NCBI RefSeq assembly: GCF_014204865.1
Contig: NZ_JACHMG010000001.1
Span: forward strand, 4,862,501-4,926,500
Reading direction: 5' to 3'
Source: Amycolatopsis jiangsuensis
GTDB lineage: Bacteria > Actinomycetota > Actinomycetes > Mycobacteriales > Pseudonocardiaceae
DNA: 64,000 nt
Shown here: piece by piece, positions 50,395 through 58,565 of the stretch
Numbering within the stretch: the stretch's first letter is position 1
Layout: every line of letters starts with the position of its first letter
Notes under the pieces: model-generated
What the model was told of the DNA's origin: nothing
The model's input: only the letters and a program-made list of their open reading frames with translations
Databases searched by the model: none
Made by a program: the position numbers and the translations under genes

Positions 50395-51024
50395 ATGAGC
50401 ACTCCGTTCCAGGTCGACGACGCCGTGTCGCTGTCGTTCGACGAACACCGCAGGCTCCGGATCCGGGCGCCGCGCGAGTACCTCCCGCTCGCCGCCTGGC
50501 TCTACGCGGACGCGCAGCCCAACCTCGCCGCGCTCGACGGGCTGGGGCAGCTGCTCGAACAAAGCCGCGGCGAGCAGCTGACGCTGGTCGGCAACAGCTG
50601 CCTCGTCGATTTCGTCAACGACCTGGTGCTGCTGGAAAGCCGGTACGACCTGTGGCCGCGGACAGTGCTGCCGCAGCAGGTCTTCTGGACGGTGGTCAAC
50701 GGCTTTCGCCGCTACCTCGCCGACAACGCGGGCCAGCCGCTGCTCACCCGGCCCGCCGGCTACCCGGACGCGCAGCGGTACACCTTCCGCCACACCTCGG
50801 ACGAGGACGGCAAGCAGTACCTGGTGGACCAGACCTATTTTCCGCGCTCGTGGTCGCCCGAGGAGGTCCGCGCCGCCGCGGACGGCGCGTGGGCCTCGCC
50901 GGAGCTGGTGCTCGACGAGCAGACCGGAGTGTGGTCGGGGATGTGGCGCGGTCTGGAGATCGCCGGCTGCTACCACTCGGGCGAGCGGGAAGTGCTGACG
51001 TACTTCCCGGTCATCTCGCCCTGA
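50395..51024 (+). CDS. Candidate immunity protein for the adjacent toxin
   Basis: 209 residues, no signal peptide, MSTPFQVDDAVSLSFDEHRR start. Mixed alpha/beta with many acidic and aromatic residues (LVDQTYFPRSWSPEEVRAAADGAW) and a C-terminal ITGCY-like GLEIAGCYHSGEREVLTYF. No family recognised. The 3-bp gap after the toxin gene, similar expression direction and cytosolic nature suit an immunity protein. Confidence 0.55.
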   Translation: MSTPFQVDDAVSLSFDEHRRLRIRAPREYLPLAAWLYADAQPNLAALDGLGQLLEQSRGEQLTLVGNSCLVDFVNDLVLLESRYDLWPRTVLPQQVFWTVVNGFRRYLADNAGQPLLTRPAGYPDAQRYTFRHTSDEDGKQYLVDQTYFPRSWSPEEVRAAADGAWASPELVLDEQTGVWSGMWRGLEIAGCYHSGEREVLTYFPVISP

Positions 51025-51033
51025 GCGCTCAGA

Positions 51034-51456
51034 TCAGGTGCGAGGCTTCTTCGACCGCTGAGTGCCGGCACGCATCACTATCGTGTGCCACACCAGAACC
51101 ACCGGCACCACGAGCAATTCCAGCACCGTCGCCGCGCGGAACACCGGATGCGGCGCACCGGCCCGGCGCGCCGAGAGCAATCGCGGCAACCCACCGACGG
51201 CAGCGGTGCCGAGCACTGTCCTGGTCGCTGCCGCGCGCTTCTCCGGGCGCTGGATCGACCACCAGAGCACGAGCCCGGCAGCGGTCCAGAAGGTGTTCAC
51301 GAAACGGTATTCGCTGTCGACGCTCGGAGTGGTCCGGCCGCCGCCCGGCGCGCGTTCCGGGCCGCCGAAAATCCCACTCAGCCCGGACGCGACGGGAATC
51401 GCACCGAGGAGACCGAGAGTCATCACCAGCGCTTTCCGGGACTTCGCCTCTGCCAT
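51034..51456 (-). CDS. DUF4345-like four-helix membrane protein
   Basis: 140 residues with four hydrophobic segments (about 8-28, 53-72, 78-96, 105-128) and the block TPSVDSEYRFVNTFWTAAGLVLWW, which marks the DUF4345 group. Function unknown. Ends 10 bp from the convergent immunity gene. Confidence 0.8.
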   Translation of the reverse strand: MAEAKSRKALVMTLGLLGAIPVASGLSGIFGGPERAPGGGRTTPSVDSEYRFVNTFWTAAGLVLWWSIQRPEKRAAATRTVLGTAAVGGLPRLLSARRAGAPHPVFRAATVLELLVVPVVLVWHTIVMRAGTQRSKKPRT

Positions 51457-51466
51457 ACGGTCGAGA

Positions 51467-52516
51467 CTAGATCAGGTCCCAGGTCAGCGCGGTGCCCTTC
51501 GCCGCGTCCACGCGGAACGTGCGGCCCAGCACGGTGCTGAGCTCCGCCGGGGCGAGGCCGCCGGCCGGGCGGATCGAGCGGACGTTGCGTGCGGTCACTT
51601 CGTCGCCGGCCCGGACGTCCTCCACGACGTACAGCGAGCGGCGCAGGCGCAGGCCCTCCTTCTCGCTTTCCCGCGGCCCCAGCACCGGGCGGCCGAGCGC
51701 CTCCCACGCGCGGCGGCTCTCCACCACCAGCGCGGCCAGCTCCGCGGGCTCCAGCGAGAAGTCCGAATCGACGCCGCCGTCCGCGCGGGCCAGCGTGACG
51801 TGCTTCTCGATCGCCACCGCGCCCAGGGCCACCGCGGCGAGCGGCGCGCCGATGCCCGGCGTGTGGTCGGAAAGGCCCACCAGGGTTCCGGTGACCCCGC
51901 CCAGCACCGGCAGCCCGCGGAGATTGCTCTCCGACGGCGACGCCGGGTAGCTCGCCGTGCAACCGAGCACCACGAGCTGGTCGTTGCCGGCTTCGCGGGC
52001 CGTGCGCACGGCCGCGTCGATCTCGGCGACGTTCGCCATCCCGGTCGAGATGACCAGCGGCTTGCCGGTGCGCGCGCACTGCTCGATCAGCGGCAGGTCG
52101 ACGATCTCCGACGACGCGATCTTGTACGCGGGCGCGTCCAGCGACTCCAGCAGCTCGACCGCGGTCGGGTCGAACGGGCTGGAGAACACTTCCAGCCCCC
52201 GTTCCCGGGCGCGGGCGAACAGCGGCTCGTGCCATTCCCACGGCGTGTGCGCCTTTTCGTACAGCCGGTACAGGTTTTCGCCGCCCCACAGGGAATGTGA
52301 GTCGCCGATGCGGAACGCCGGGCCGTCGACGTCGATGGTGATGGTGTCCGGCCGGTAGGTCTGCAGCTTCACCGCGTGCGCCCCGGCGTCGGCGATCGCG
52401 TCCACGATCCCCAGCGCGCGGTCGAGGTCGCCGTTGTGGTTGCCGGACATCTCGGCGATCACGAACGGCGGGTGCTCCGGGCCGAGCGTGTGAGCGCCGA
52501 TGCGGACTTCGGACAT
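51467..52516 (-). CDS. pseI: Pseudaminic acid synthase PseI (NeuB family)
   Basis: 349 residues. NeuB barrel: FVIAEMSGNHNGDLDRAL, VKLQTYRPDTITID, FSSPFDPTAVELLESL, YKIASSEIVDLPLI, STGMANVAEID, and the C-terminal SAF antifreeze-like domain (RRSLYVVEDVRAGDEVTARNVRSIRP). Condenses the altrose intermediate with phosphoenolpyruvate to give pseudaminic acid. The ERH-like EMSGNHNGDLDRA start distinguishes Pse synthases from NeuB in my experience of the families. Confidence 0.9.
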   Translation of the reverse strand: MSEVRIGAHTLGPEHPPFVIAEMSGNHNGDLDRALGIVDAIADAGAHAVKLQTYRPDTITIDVDGPAFRIGDSHSLWGGENLYRLYEKAHTPWEWHEPLFARARERGLEVFSSPFDPTAVELLESLDAPAYKIASSEIVDLPLIEQCARTGKPLVISTGMANVAEIDAAVRTAREAGNDQLVVLGCTASYPASPSESNLRGLPVLGGVTGTLVGLSDHTPGIGAPLAAVALGAVAIEKHVTLARADGGVDSDFSLEPAELAALVVESRRAWEALGRPVLGPRESEKEGLRLRRSLYVVEDVRAGDEVTARNVRSIRPAGGLAPAELSTVLGRTFRVDAAKGTALTWDLI

Positions 52517-52546
52517 GGGTGGTGTCCTCCCGGTGGTGCGTGCGGG

Positions 52547-53014
52547 TCAGCCCAGAGTCTTGCGCAGCCGCCGGAAACCGTTCCCGGCGGGCGCCCCCTC
52601 CCGGTAACCGGAACGCTCGAACAACGCGCCGGACGCCGCGTTGTCCGGGTGCACCGCGGCCAGTACGGCCACCGCGCCGCGCCGCTGGGCGAGTATCCGC
52701 TCGCCTTCGGCCAGCACGATCCGGGACAGGCCGCGGCCACGGCTCCGCGGCGCCAGCGTGATGCTGACCTCCCATTCGCCCGCGCCCTCGTGGTCGAACC
52801 GCACCGTGCCCACCGGTGCCGCGTCCTGTTCCACGACGAGCAGCATCCGGTCCCGGTCCGCCAGCACGCCGTGCAACCAGCGCTGGTGATCGGCGAGGGC
52901 GATCACGCCGGTGGACCGCGAGGCCTCGCGGGTACGTGGATCGTTGCGCCAGGACAGCAGCAGCTCGGCGTCCGCCTCCGTCGCGTCCCGCGCGGTGACG
53001 GCCGGCGGCGTCAC
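52547..53014 (-). CDS. pseH: PseH-like N-acetyltransferase (GNAT)
   Basis: 155 residues. GNAT motif A VSITLAPRSRGRGLSRIVLAEGERIL with the R-G-x-G loop, and NPxAxxLFxRxGY-like HPDNAASGALFERSGYREG. By position directly upstream of pseI it should acetylate the 4-amino group of the PseC product (PseH). The 4-bp overlap with the coiled-coil gene shows coupling. Confidence 0.82.
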   Translation of the reverse strand: MTPPAVTARDATEADAELLLSWRNDPRTREASRSTGVIALADHQRWLHGVLADRDRMLLVVEQDAAPVGTVRFDHEGAGEWEVSITLAPRSRGRGLSRIVLAEGERILAQRRGAVAVLAAVHPDNAASGALFERSGYREGAPAGNGFRRLRKTLG

Positions 53015-53460
53015 TGCGGCGTCGTCGGCGCGAGCTGCGCGTCCTCGAGCCTGCGCAGCCGATCCTCGTACCGCGCGATCCCGGCGAGCCGGACCCGGAT
53101 CTGCGCGTGCTGCCGCTGGATCTCCTCGATCAGCGAACGGGCCTCCGCGGTCTCCGCGGCGTCCGCGCGCGGGGTCATCACCAGCGATTCCCGCAACGTC
53201 TCCAGCTGGGCTTCCTGCGCGGCGATGTGCGGGATGATCCGGTCGAGCTCGGCCCGGGTCCAGCGGAGGTCACCGATCGCGTCGCCGAGGCCGGTTTCGG
53301 CCGCGTCGAGCCGGCGACGGTGGTCGGCGGTGGCGTGTTCGAGGTCGTTGACCCGGTTGGTGAGGTCCCGGATGGTCTCCCGCATCCGCTCGTCGATGCG
53401 GAAGTCGATCAGCCGGGCCAGCCGGCTGATCACCCCGGTTCTGATCTTCTGCACGGCCAT
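53011..53460 (-). CDS. Coiled-coil protein of unknown function in the pse operon
   Basis: 149 residues, almost all helix; heptad-like charged repeats from about 25 to 135 (RETIRDLTNRVNDLEHATAD, AQLETLRESL). No signal peptide or membrane helix. Coupled to pseH (4-bp overlap) and 28 bp after the GT29-like gene. Perhaps a scaffold for the glycosyltransferase complex; unproven. Confidence 0.6.
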   Translation of the reverse strand: MAVQKIRTGVISRLARLIDFRIDERMRETIRDLTNRVNDLEHATADHRRRLDAAETGLGDAIGDLRWTRAELDRIIPHIAAQEAQLETLRESLVMTPRADAAETAEARSLIEEIQRQHAQIRVRLAGIARYEDRLRRLEDAQLAPTTPQ

Positions 53461-53488
53461 GAGTCGGGTTCCTTCGTTCCAGTGGGGT

Positions 53489-54148
53489 TCAACGCAGCAG
53501 GACAGTGTCGCCGGTACGGGTCCAGGACTCCAGCAGCCGCCCCTCCGCGGCGATCTGGTGTTCCGGCCCCACGATGCACGAATCGCCGGACGCGTGCTCC
53601 CACGAAGTCTGGTGCGGGTTGTCGATGAACGAGAACCCGGTCAGCACGAGCTGCGCGCGAGGGAACGACGTGTGCGCGATCCAGGCCGCGAGCGTGCCGG
53701 TGGTCGACCAGGTCGGCTCGGTGCGCGTGGGCAGGCCCAGCGCGTCCGAGAGCGGCAGCAGGACCTCGCGGTTCGGCACCGGCACGAATCCCAGGTCGGC
53801 GGGCCACCAGCCGGGCAGCGCCTCGGGTTCCCAGTGCAGCCTGCCCGGTTCCACCAGCAGGTAGAGCCTGCGGTGGTAGTCGCGGAAAACGTGCCGGGTC
53901 GCCCGTACGGCGCGGTTGAAGACGACAGCGTGCACCTTACGGCCGGTCGTCTCCGGCCCGCCCGGATCGTCGGTCACGAAACCGTTGACCCGGATCACCA
54001 GGTCGCAGTCGTCCACGGCCTTGGCGCGCACCGGGTCCGGTGCCAGTGGCTGGTTGCCGACGACCGCGACCGAACGCGGCTCGGGCTGGTCGGCGTACGC
54101 CGAGAGCAGCTCGACCATCAGGCTCGCCGCACCGAGAGCAGCTGTCAT
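53489..54148 (-). CDS. GT29-like sialyltransferase homolog, candidate nonulosonate transferase
   Basis: 219 residues from the ATG at 54148 (a second ATG at 54118). SVAVVGNQPLAP...DDCDLVIRVNGF resembles the GT29 sialyl motif L (VVGNSP...ID-xD-xVIRxN), and LVLTGFSFIDNPHQTSWEHA fits the small-motif region with the conserved His. GT29 enzymes use CMP-sialic acid; in a pse operon the donor would be CMP-pseudaminate. No membrane helix. The acceptor could be a cell-wall glycan. First gene of a minus-strand unit with the coiled-coil, pseH and pseI genes. Confidence 0.62.
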   Translation of the reverse strand: MTAALGAASLMVELLSAYADQPEPRSVAVVGNQPLAPDPVRAKAVDDCDLVIRVNGFVTDDPGGPETTGRKVHAVVFNRAVRATRHVFRDYHRRLYLLVEPGRLHWEPEALPGWWPADLGFVPVPNREVLLPLSDALGLPTRTEPTWSTTGTLAAWIAHTSFPRAQLVLTGFSFIDNPHQTSWEHASGDSCIVGPEHQIAAEGRLLESWTRTGDTVLLR

Positions 54149-54262
54149 AGCGCAAGAAAATACCAGGACGAACCGAGCGACCGGCCGCGTATCGGCTCTG
54201 CCGTGCTCCGATCCGGCCGGGGCGGCCCGAGCGCGACGCGGCCCATCGGTACCCTCGTCCAC

Positions 54263-55216
54263 GTGCATGCCACCAGCACGGTGGACGCGGCCGGACCCGG
54301 CATCTCGATGCCGGTACCGCCAGCGTCGGACCGCAAGACGTTCTCCAGGGCGATCGCCGACATCAGGGACGGCCTCGCAGCCCGCGAGCTGTGGTCCCAC
54401 CTCGGCTGGCAGGACATCAAACAGCGCTACCGCCGGTCGGTCATCGGGCCGTTCTGGATCACCATCAGCCAGGGCGTCATCGCGCTCGGGCTGGGGTTGC
54501 TGTACTCGCAGCTGTTCAACCTGCCCATCCAGGTGTTCCTGCCCTACATCTCCACCGGGTTCATCATCTGGGGCTTCATCCAGGGCTGCCTTTCCGAAGG
54601 CATGGAGACGTTCATCGCGAACGAGGGGATGATCAAGCAGCTCCCCGCGCCGTTGAGCGTGTACGTGCTCCGCACGGTGTGGCGGCAGACCCTGCTGCTC
54701 GCGCACAACCTGATCGTCTACCTGGTGCTGCTGGTCATCTTCTTCTCGGCGCTGGACAAGCAGTACTCGCTCGGCTCGCCGGACGGGGCCTGCCTGCCCG
54801 GGAAGTTCTGCCACCCGGGCCTGAGCTGGAACATCTTCCTCGCCATTCCCGGCTTCGTGCTGCTGGGACTCACCGCGTGCTGGGCCACCCTGCTGCTCGG
54901 CATCATCTCGACGCGGTTCCGCGACATTCCGCAGGTGATCAACTCCCTGATCCAGCTGCTGTTCTACGGCACGCCGATCGTCTGGCCGGTCGACCAACTG
55001 CTGTCCGGGGGCGCGCGAGCCGGCGTGTCCTGGGCACTGCCGTTCATCAAGGCCAACCCGCTGTACCACTTCATGCAGGTGACCCGGTCCCCGCTGCTCG
55101 GGCAGGCCGTGGGCTGGACCAGCTGGGTCGTGGTCGGCGCGATCACGATCGTCGGCTGGGGACTCGCGCTGGTCGCCATGCGCAACTACCGCTCTCGCGT
55201 CTCGTATTGGGTGTGA
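54263..55216 (+). CDS. wzm: Galactan ABC exporter permease (Wzm/RfbD-like)
   Basis: 317 residues from the GTG at 54263, seven bases after TACCCT (54250-54255). Six membrane segments, ABC-2 family: LGWQDIKQRYRRSVIGPFW at the start, SQLFNLPIQVFLPYISTGFI, and the C-terminal ANPLYHFMQVTRSPLLGQ. With the following ATPase it exports lipid-linked galactan across the membrane, as Rv3783/Rv3781 in mycobacteria. Distinguished from polyketide or teichoic acid exporters by the glfT1 neighbour. Confidence 0.9.
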   Translation: MHATSTVDAAGPGISMPVPPASDRKTFSRAIADIRDGLAARELWSHLGWQDIKQRYRRSVIGPFWITISQGVIALGLGLLYSQLFNLPIQVFLPYISTGFIIWGFIQGCLSEGMETFIANEGMIKQLPAPLSVYVLRTVWRQTLLLAHNLIVYLVLLVIFFSALDKQYSLGSPDGACLPGKFCHPGLSWNIFLAIPGFVLLGLTACWATLLLGIISTRFRDIPQVINSLIQLLFYGTPIVWPVDQLLSGGARAGVSWALPFIKANPLYHFMQVTRSPLLGQAVGWTSWVVVGAITIVGWGLALVAMRNYRSRVSYWV

Positions 55217-55219
55217 CAC

Positions 55220-56035
55220 ATGGTCAGCATTGACGTCTACAACGCGTTCGTGGATTTCCCGATCTTCGACGCGAAGTCGCGGTCCATGAAGAAACGCGTG
55301 CTCGGCAAGGTCGGCGGGAAGATCGGCACCGAGCAGAAGGTGCCGATCATCGAGGCACTGCACGATGTCACGCTCAAGCTGAACGACGGCGACCGCGTCG
55401 GGCTGGTGGGCCACAACGGGGCCGGCAAGTCCACTTTGCTTCGCCTGCTGGCCGGAATCTACGAACCGACCCGCGGTTCGGCGCGGATCTCCGGCAAGAT
55501 CGCGCCGGTCTTCGACCTCGGTATCGGCATGGATCCCGAGATTTCCGGCGTCGAGAACATCATCATCCGCGGCCTGTTCCTCGGCATGAGCGCCAAGCAG
55601 ATGGAGAAGCGGGTCGACGACATCGCGGAGTTCACCGAACTCGGCGACTACCTGCAGATGCCGCTGCGCACCTATTCCACCGGTATGCGGGTGCGCCTGG
55701 CTCTCGGCGTGGTCACCTCGATCGACCCGGAAATCCTGATCCTCGACGAGGGCATCGGCGCGGTCGACGCGGCCTTCCTCAACAAGGCCCGCGACCGGCT
55801 CAAGGACCTGGTGAAGCGCTCCGGCATCCTGGTGTTCGCGAGCCACTCGGACGAATTCCTCTTCGAGCTGTGCGATTCGGCCATCTGGATGGACGAAGGG
55901 AACCTGAAGCAGCAGGGTTCACTGCGTGACGTGCTCACCGCGTACAAGGGCCGCGATCCGTTCGAGAACATGAGCCAGGAGGGCCTGGAGCGCCTCGGCA
56001 TCGAGCCCGCGACGGTGAAGAACGGCGGCGCGTGA
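55220..56035 (+). CDS. wzt: Galactan ABC exporter ATPase (Wzt/RfbE-like)
   Basis: 271 residues. Walker A VGHNGAGKSTLLRLL, LRTYSTGMRVRLALGV signature variant (YSTGM typical of polysaccharide exporters), Walker B ILILDEGIGAVD and switch region FASHSDEFLF. No C-terminal carbohydrate-binding domain, so it belongs to the class that needs no modified glycan end. Starts 3 bp after wzm. Confidence 0.92.
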   Translation: MVSIDVYNAFVDFPIFDAKSRSMKKRVLGKVGGKIGTEQKVPIIEALHDVTLKLNDGDRVGLVGHNGAGKSTLLRLLAGIYEPTRGSARISGKIAPVFDLGIGMDPEISGVENIIIRGLFLGMSAKQMEKRVDDIAEFTELGDYLQMPLRTYSTGMRVRLALGVVTSIDPEILILDEGIGAVDAAFLNKARDRLKDLVKRSGILVFASHSDEFLFELCDSAIWMDEGNLKQQGSLRDVLTAYKGRDPFENMSQEGLERLGIEPATVKNGGA

Positions 56036-56943
56036 TGACCGGCGAGACGCGGGAGGTGCCCGAGGGCGCCGTCGTCGGCGTGGTGGTCACGCGGCACCGG
56101 CGTGAGCTGCTCGCGGACTCGCTGAAGATCATCGCCGCGCAGACCCGCCAGGTCGATCACCTCGTGGTGGTGGACAACGGGCCGGATCAGCCTGCCCGTG
56201 AGGTGGTGGCGGGGTACCCGCTGCCGGTCACGTACCTGCCCTCGCACCGGAACCTCGGCGGTGCGGGTGGTTTCGCGCTCGGCATGCTGCACGCGCTCGC
56301 GATGGGTGCGGAGTGGGTGTGGCTGGCCGACGACGACGGCCGCCCGGCCGACGAGCACGTGCTCGAAATTCTCCTCGAGGAAGCCGAAAAACGCGGCCTG
56401 GCCGAGGTTTCCCCGGTGGTGGCGAACATCGACGCCCCGGCGAAGCTGGCGTTCCCGCTGCGCCGCGGGCTCACCTGGAAGCGTTCGTCGGCCGAGCTGG
56501 GCACGGACTTCCTGCAAGGGATCGCCTCGCTGATGAACGGCGCGCTGTTCCGTGCGTCCACTTTGGACGTGACAGGAGTGCCCGATCTCCGGCTGTTCTT
56601 CCGCGGCGACGAGGTCGAACTGCACCGCAGGCTGGTCCGCTCGGGGCTGCCGTTCGGCACCTCGCTGCGCACGACCTACCTGCACCCGGACGGTTCGGAC
56701 GAGTTCAAGCCGATGCTGGGCGGGAAGTTCCACGCGCAGGACCCGGAGAACGAGGTCAAGCGCTACTACACCTACCGCAACCGCGGCTATCTGCTGTCCC
56801 AGCCCGGGATGCGCCGGATCGGCGCGCTGGAGATCCTGCGCTTCGGCCTGTACTTCGTGGGGGTGAAGCGTGATCCGAAGGCGTTCATGCAGTGGCTGAA
56901 ACTGGTCCGCCAGGGCCGGGCCGAGCGGTTCTACCGCTACTGA
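56032..56943 (+). CDS. glfT1: Galactofuranosyltransferase GlfT1
   Basis: 303 residues, GT2 fold. VVVTRHRRELLADSLKIIAAQ, VDNGPDQPA, HRNLGGAGGFALGM, the DDDG of WLADDDGRPADEH, and GDEVELHRRLVRSGLPFG. Adds the first two galactofuranose residues to the decaprenyl-PP-GlcNAc-Rha linker. Overlaps wzt by 4 bp, so exporter and starter are co-translated. Confidence 0.9.
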   Translation: MMTGETREVPEGAVVGVVVTRHRRELLADSLKIIAAQTRQVDHLVVVDNGPDQPAREVVAGYPLPVTYLPSHRNLGGAGGFALGMLHALAMGAEWVWLADDDGRPADEHVLEILLEEAEKRGLAEVSPVVANIDAPAKLAFPLRRGLTWKRSSAELGTDFLQGIASLMNGALFRASTLDVTGVPDLRLFFRGDEVELHRRLVRSGLPFGTSLRTTYLHPDGSDEFKPMLGGKFHAQDPENEVKRYYTYRNRGYLLSQPGMRRIGALEILRFGLYFVGVKRDPKAFMQWLKLVRQGRAERFYRY

Positions 56944-56962
56944 CCCGGCCCCGCGGGCGGTC

Positions 56963-58105
56963 CTATTCGCCGATCACCGGAGGGGCCGCGCTGCCGCCAC
57001 CGAAGACGCTGTCCTCCTCCGGCTCGTCCATTTCCAGCTGGAAGCCCGACTGCGGGTCGTCGTCGTAGGACGAGCGGCCGAAACCACCCATGCCAGGACG
57101 GGCCGGTGCGCCACCCATGCCACCCGCTGCCGCCTCGGCCGCTCCGGGCGCCGCGGCCTCCTGGCCAGGACCGAAACCGCCGCTGCGGCCGATCTTCGTC
57201 TGGTGCTCCTCGTCGCCGCCGAAACCGCCGCCGCCCATGCCCATTCCACCCATCGGCATCGCGCCCATGCCCATCCCGGACGACGACGAACCCGCGTTGC
57301 CACCCGGATGCGCGGCCGGCTGGGTGTAGCCGGCAGCGGTGGTGGAGGCGTCCGGCATCGGGGTGTGGACCGCGCCGGTGTACTGCCCGGGCGCGCTCAG
57401 GCTCGGCGCGCCCGCGCCGCTCGCGCCGCCGCCACCCAGCGCGGCGTGGTCGCCGGCCGGCGCACCACCCGAGGAGGAGTTGTCGTGGTTCAGGTCGCCC
57501 GAGGGCATGGTCGGCGCGGCCGGCCCGTCCGAGGCGGTGGCGAACTTCGGCGGCTCGGCGAACGTCGGCTGCTTCGAAGCCGCTTGGTGCAGCGAAGCGT
57601 CGTAGTTCGACATCGTCTCGGCGGCCTGCTCGTGCGCGTTTTGGCTGTCGTCGCGCTTCTGCAGCGTCGAGCCGATCGAGTCACCCAGGCCCATCGGACC
57701 GGCGTCGACCCATTTGTCGAACTCCTCGGACCAGTCGAACGGCACGGCGTCCGGCATGGTGTTCTTCGCGGTCTGCGCCGCGGCACGCTGCTGCTCGATG
57801 GTCTCCGCGGCCAGCTTCGCGTTCTGCGAGTTCACCTCGGCCCACTCGCCGAGGTTCTCGAAGTACGCCTGCGCGCCGAGCGCCGCGTCGCCGCTCCACG
57901 CGCCCTTCGCCTTGCGTACAGCGTCGCCCAGCTGCGTCGCGAAGTCCTCGAACGCCTTCTGCAGCTCGGTGTAGGCCTGCGACACCGCGGACACCTGCTC
58001 GACGTCGAGGTTCGTCTCCACGAACGACTTGAGCTGCTGGTGGTCGTGGCCCAGGTAGTCCGCATCGGACGGGGCCAGCTCGTGCTGCGGGATGTGCGTG
58101 GTCAT
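56963..58105 (-). CDS. PPE-like type VII substrate
   Basis: 380 residues. N-terminal ~180 residues are helical with a W-x-G turn (AKGAWSGDAALGAQAYFENLGEWAEVN) and resemble the PPE helical hairpin; the tail is Gly/Met/Pro-rich and disordered (GMGMGAMPMGGMGMGGGG). In Pseudonocardiales such proteins pair with a PE-like partner and the EspG chaperone. Here both lie directly upstream on the same strand (4-bp overlap with the PE-like gene). Confidence 0.72.
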   Translation of the reverse strand: MTTHIPQHELAPSDADYLGHDHQQLKSFVETNLDVEQVSAVSQAYTELQKAFEDFATQLGDAVRKAKGAWSGDAALGAQAYFENLGEWAEVNSQNAKLAAETIEQQRAAAQTAKNTMPDAVPFDWSEEFDKWVDAGPMGLGDSIGSTLQKRDDSQNAHEQAAETMSNYDASLHQAASKQPTFAEPPKFATASDGPAAPTMPSGDLNHDNSSSGGAPAGDHAALGGGGASGAGAPSLSAPGQYTGAVHTPMPDASTTAAGYTQPAAHPGGNAGSSSSGMGMGAMPMGGMGMGGGGFGGDEEHQTKIGRSGGFGPGQEAAAPGAAEAAAGGMGGAPARPGMGGFGRSSYDDDPQSGFQLEMDEPEEDSVFGGGSAAPPVIGE

Positions 58106-58533
58106 TCGGCGCCCTTCACGGTGCGGTGGGTGTCGATGGCCTGGTCTTCGTTCTCGGTGTAGACACCGGCCGCACGCGCGAGCGCTTCGTCGGCTTCACG
58201 CAGGAGCCGGCCGAACTGGTCGAGCACGTCGGTGGCGGACCCGGCCGTGTCCGCGCCGCTCTTGCGGTCGTGCTCGGCCACGATGTGCCCGTACGGGTGG
58301 CTGCCCAGCTGCGGTGGGGACGCCAGCACCTGCGTTTTCGGGCGCAGGCCTTCGAGCCGCGTGACCATGTCGGTGAGCGCCTTGCGCAGGTCGCCGAGCG
58401 CGTCGCCGTCGATGGTGAAGCCGCCGGACTTCGCGGAGTCGACGAGTTTCCGCGTCTGGGTCGCGGCTTCGGCGACGCCCTTGGCGTCCAGTCCGCCGGC
58501 CGCGAGCGCGTCGGTACCCGGAACAGTGCTCAT
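58102..58533 (-). CDS. PE-like helical partner
   Basis: 143 residues, helical: AAGGLDAKGVAEAATQTRKLVDSAKSGGF and a second helix pair, with a YTEN-x-DQA segment near the end (AAGVYTENEDQAIDTH) reminiscent of the YxxxD/E export signal of PE/Esx proteins. Coupled to the PPE-like gene. Assignment rests on size, helicity and context. Confidence 0.65.
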   Translation of the reverse strand: MSTVPGTDALAAGGLDAKGVAEAATQTRKLVDSAKSGGFTIDGDALGDLRKALTDMVTRLEGLRPKTQVLASPPQLGSHPYGHIVAEHDRKSGADTAGSATDVLDQFGRLLREADEALARAAGVYTENEDQAIDTHRTVKGAE

Positions 58534-58565
58534 GCGCCGGAGTGTACTGACCGGCGGCGCCCGGG

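Noticed and set aside
52376..54262. Very long plus-strand frame leading into the exporter permease
   Set aside because: It is antisense to pseI, pseH, the coiled-coil and the GT29-like genes; the permease begins at the leaderless GTG at 54263.
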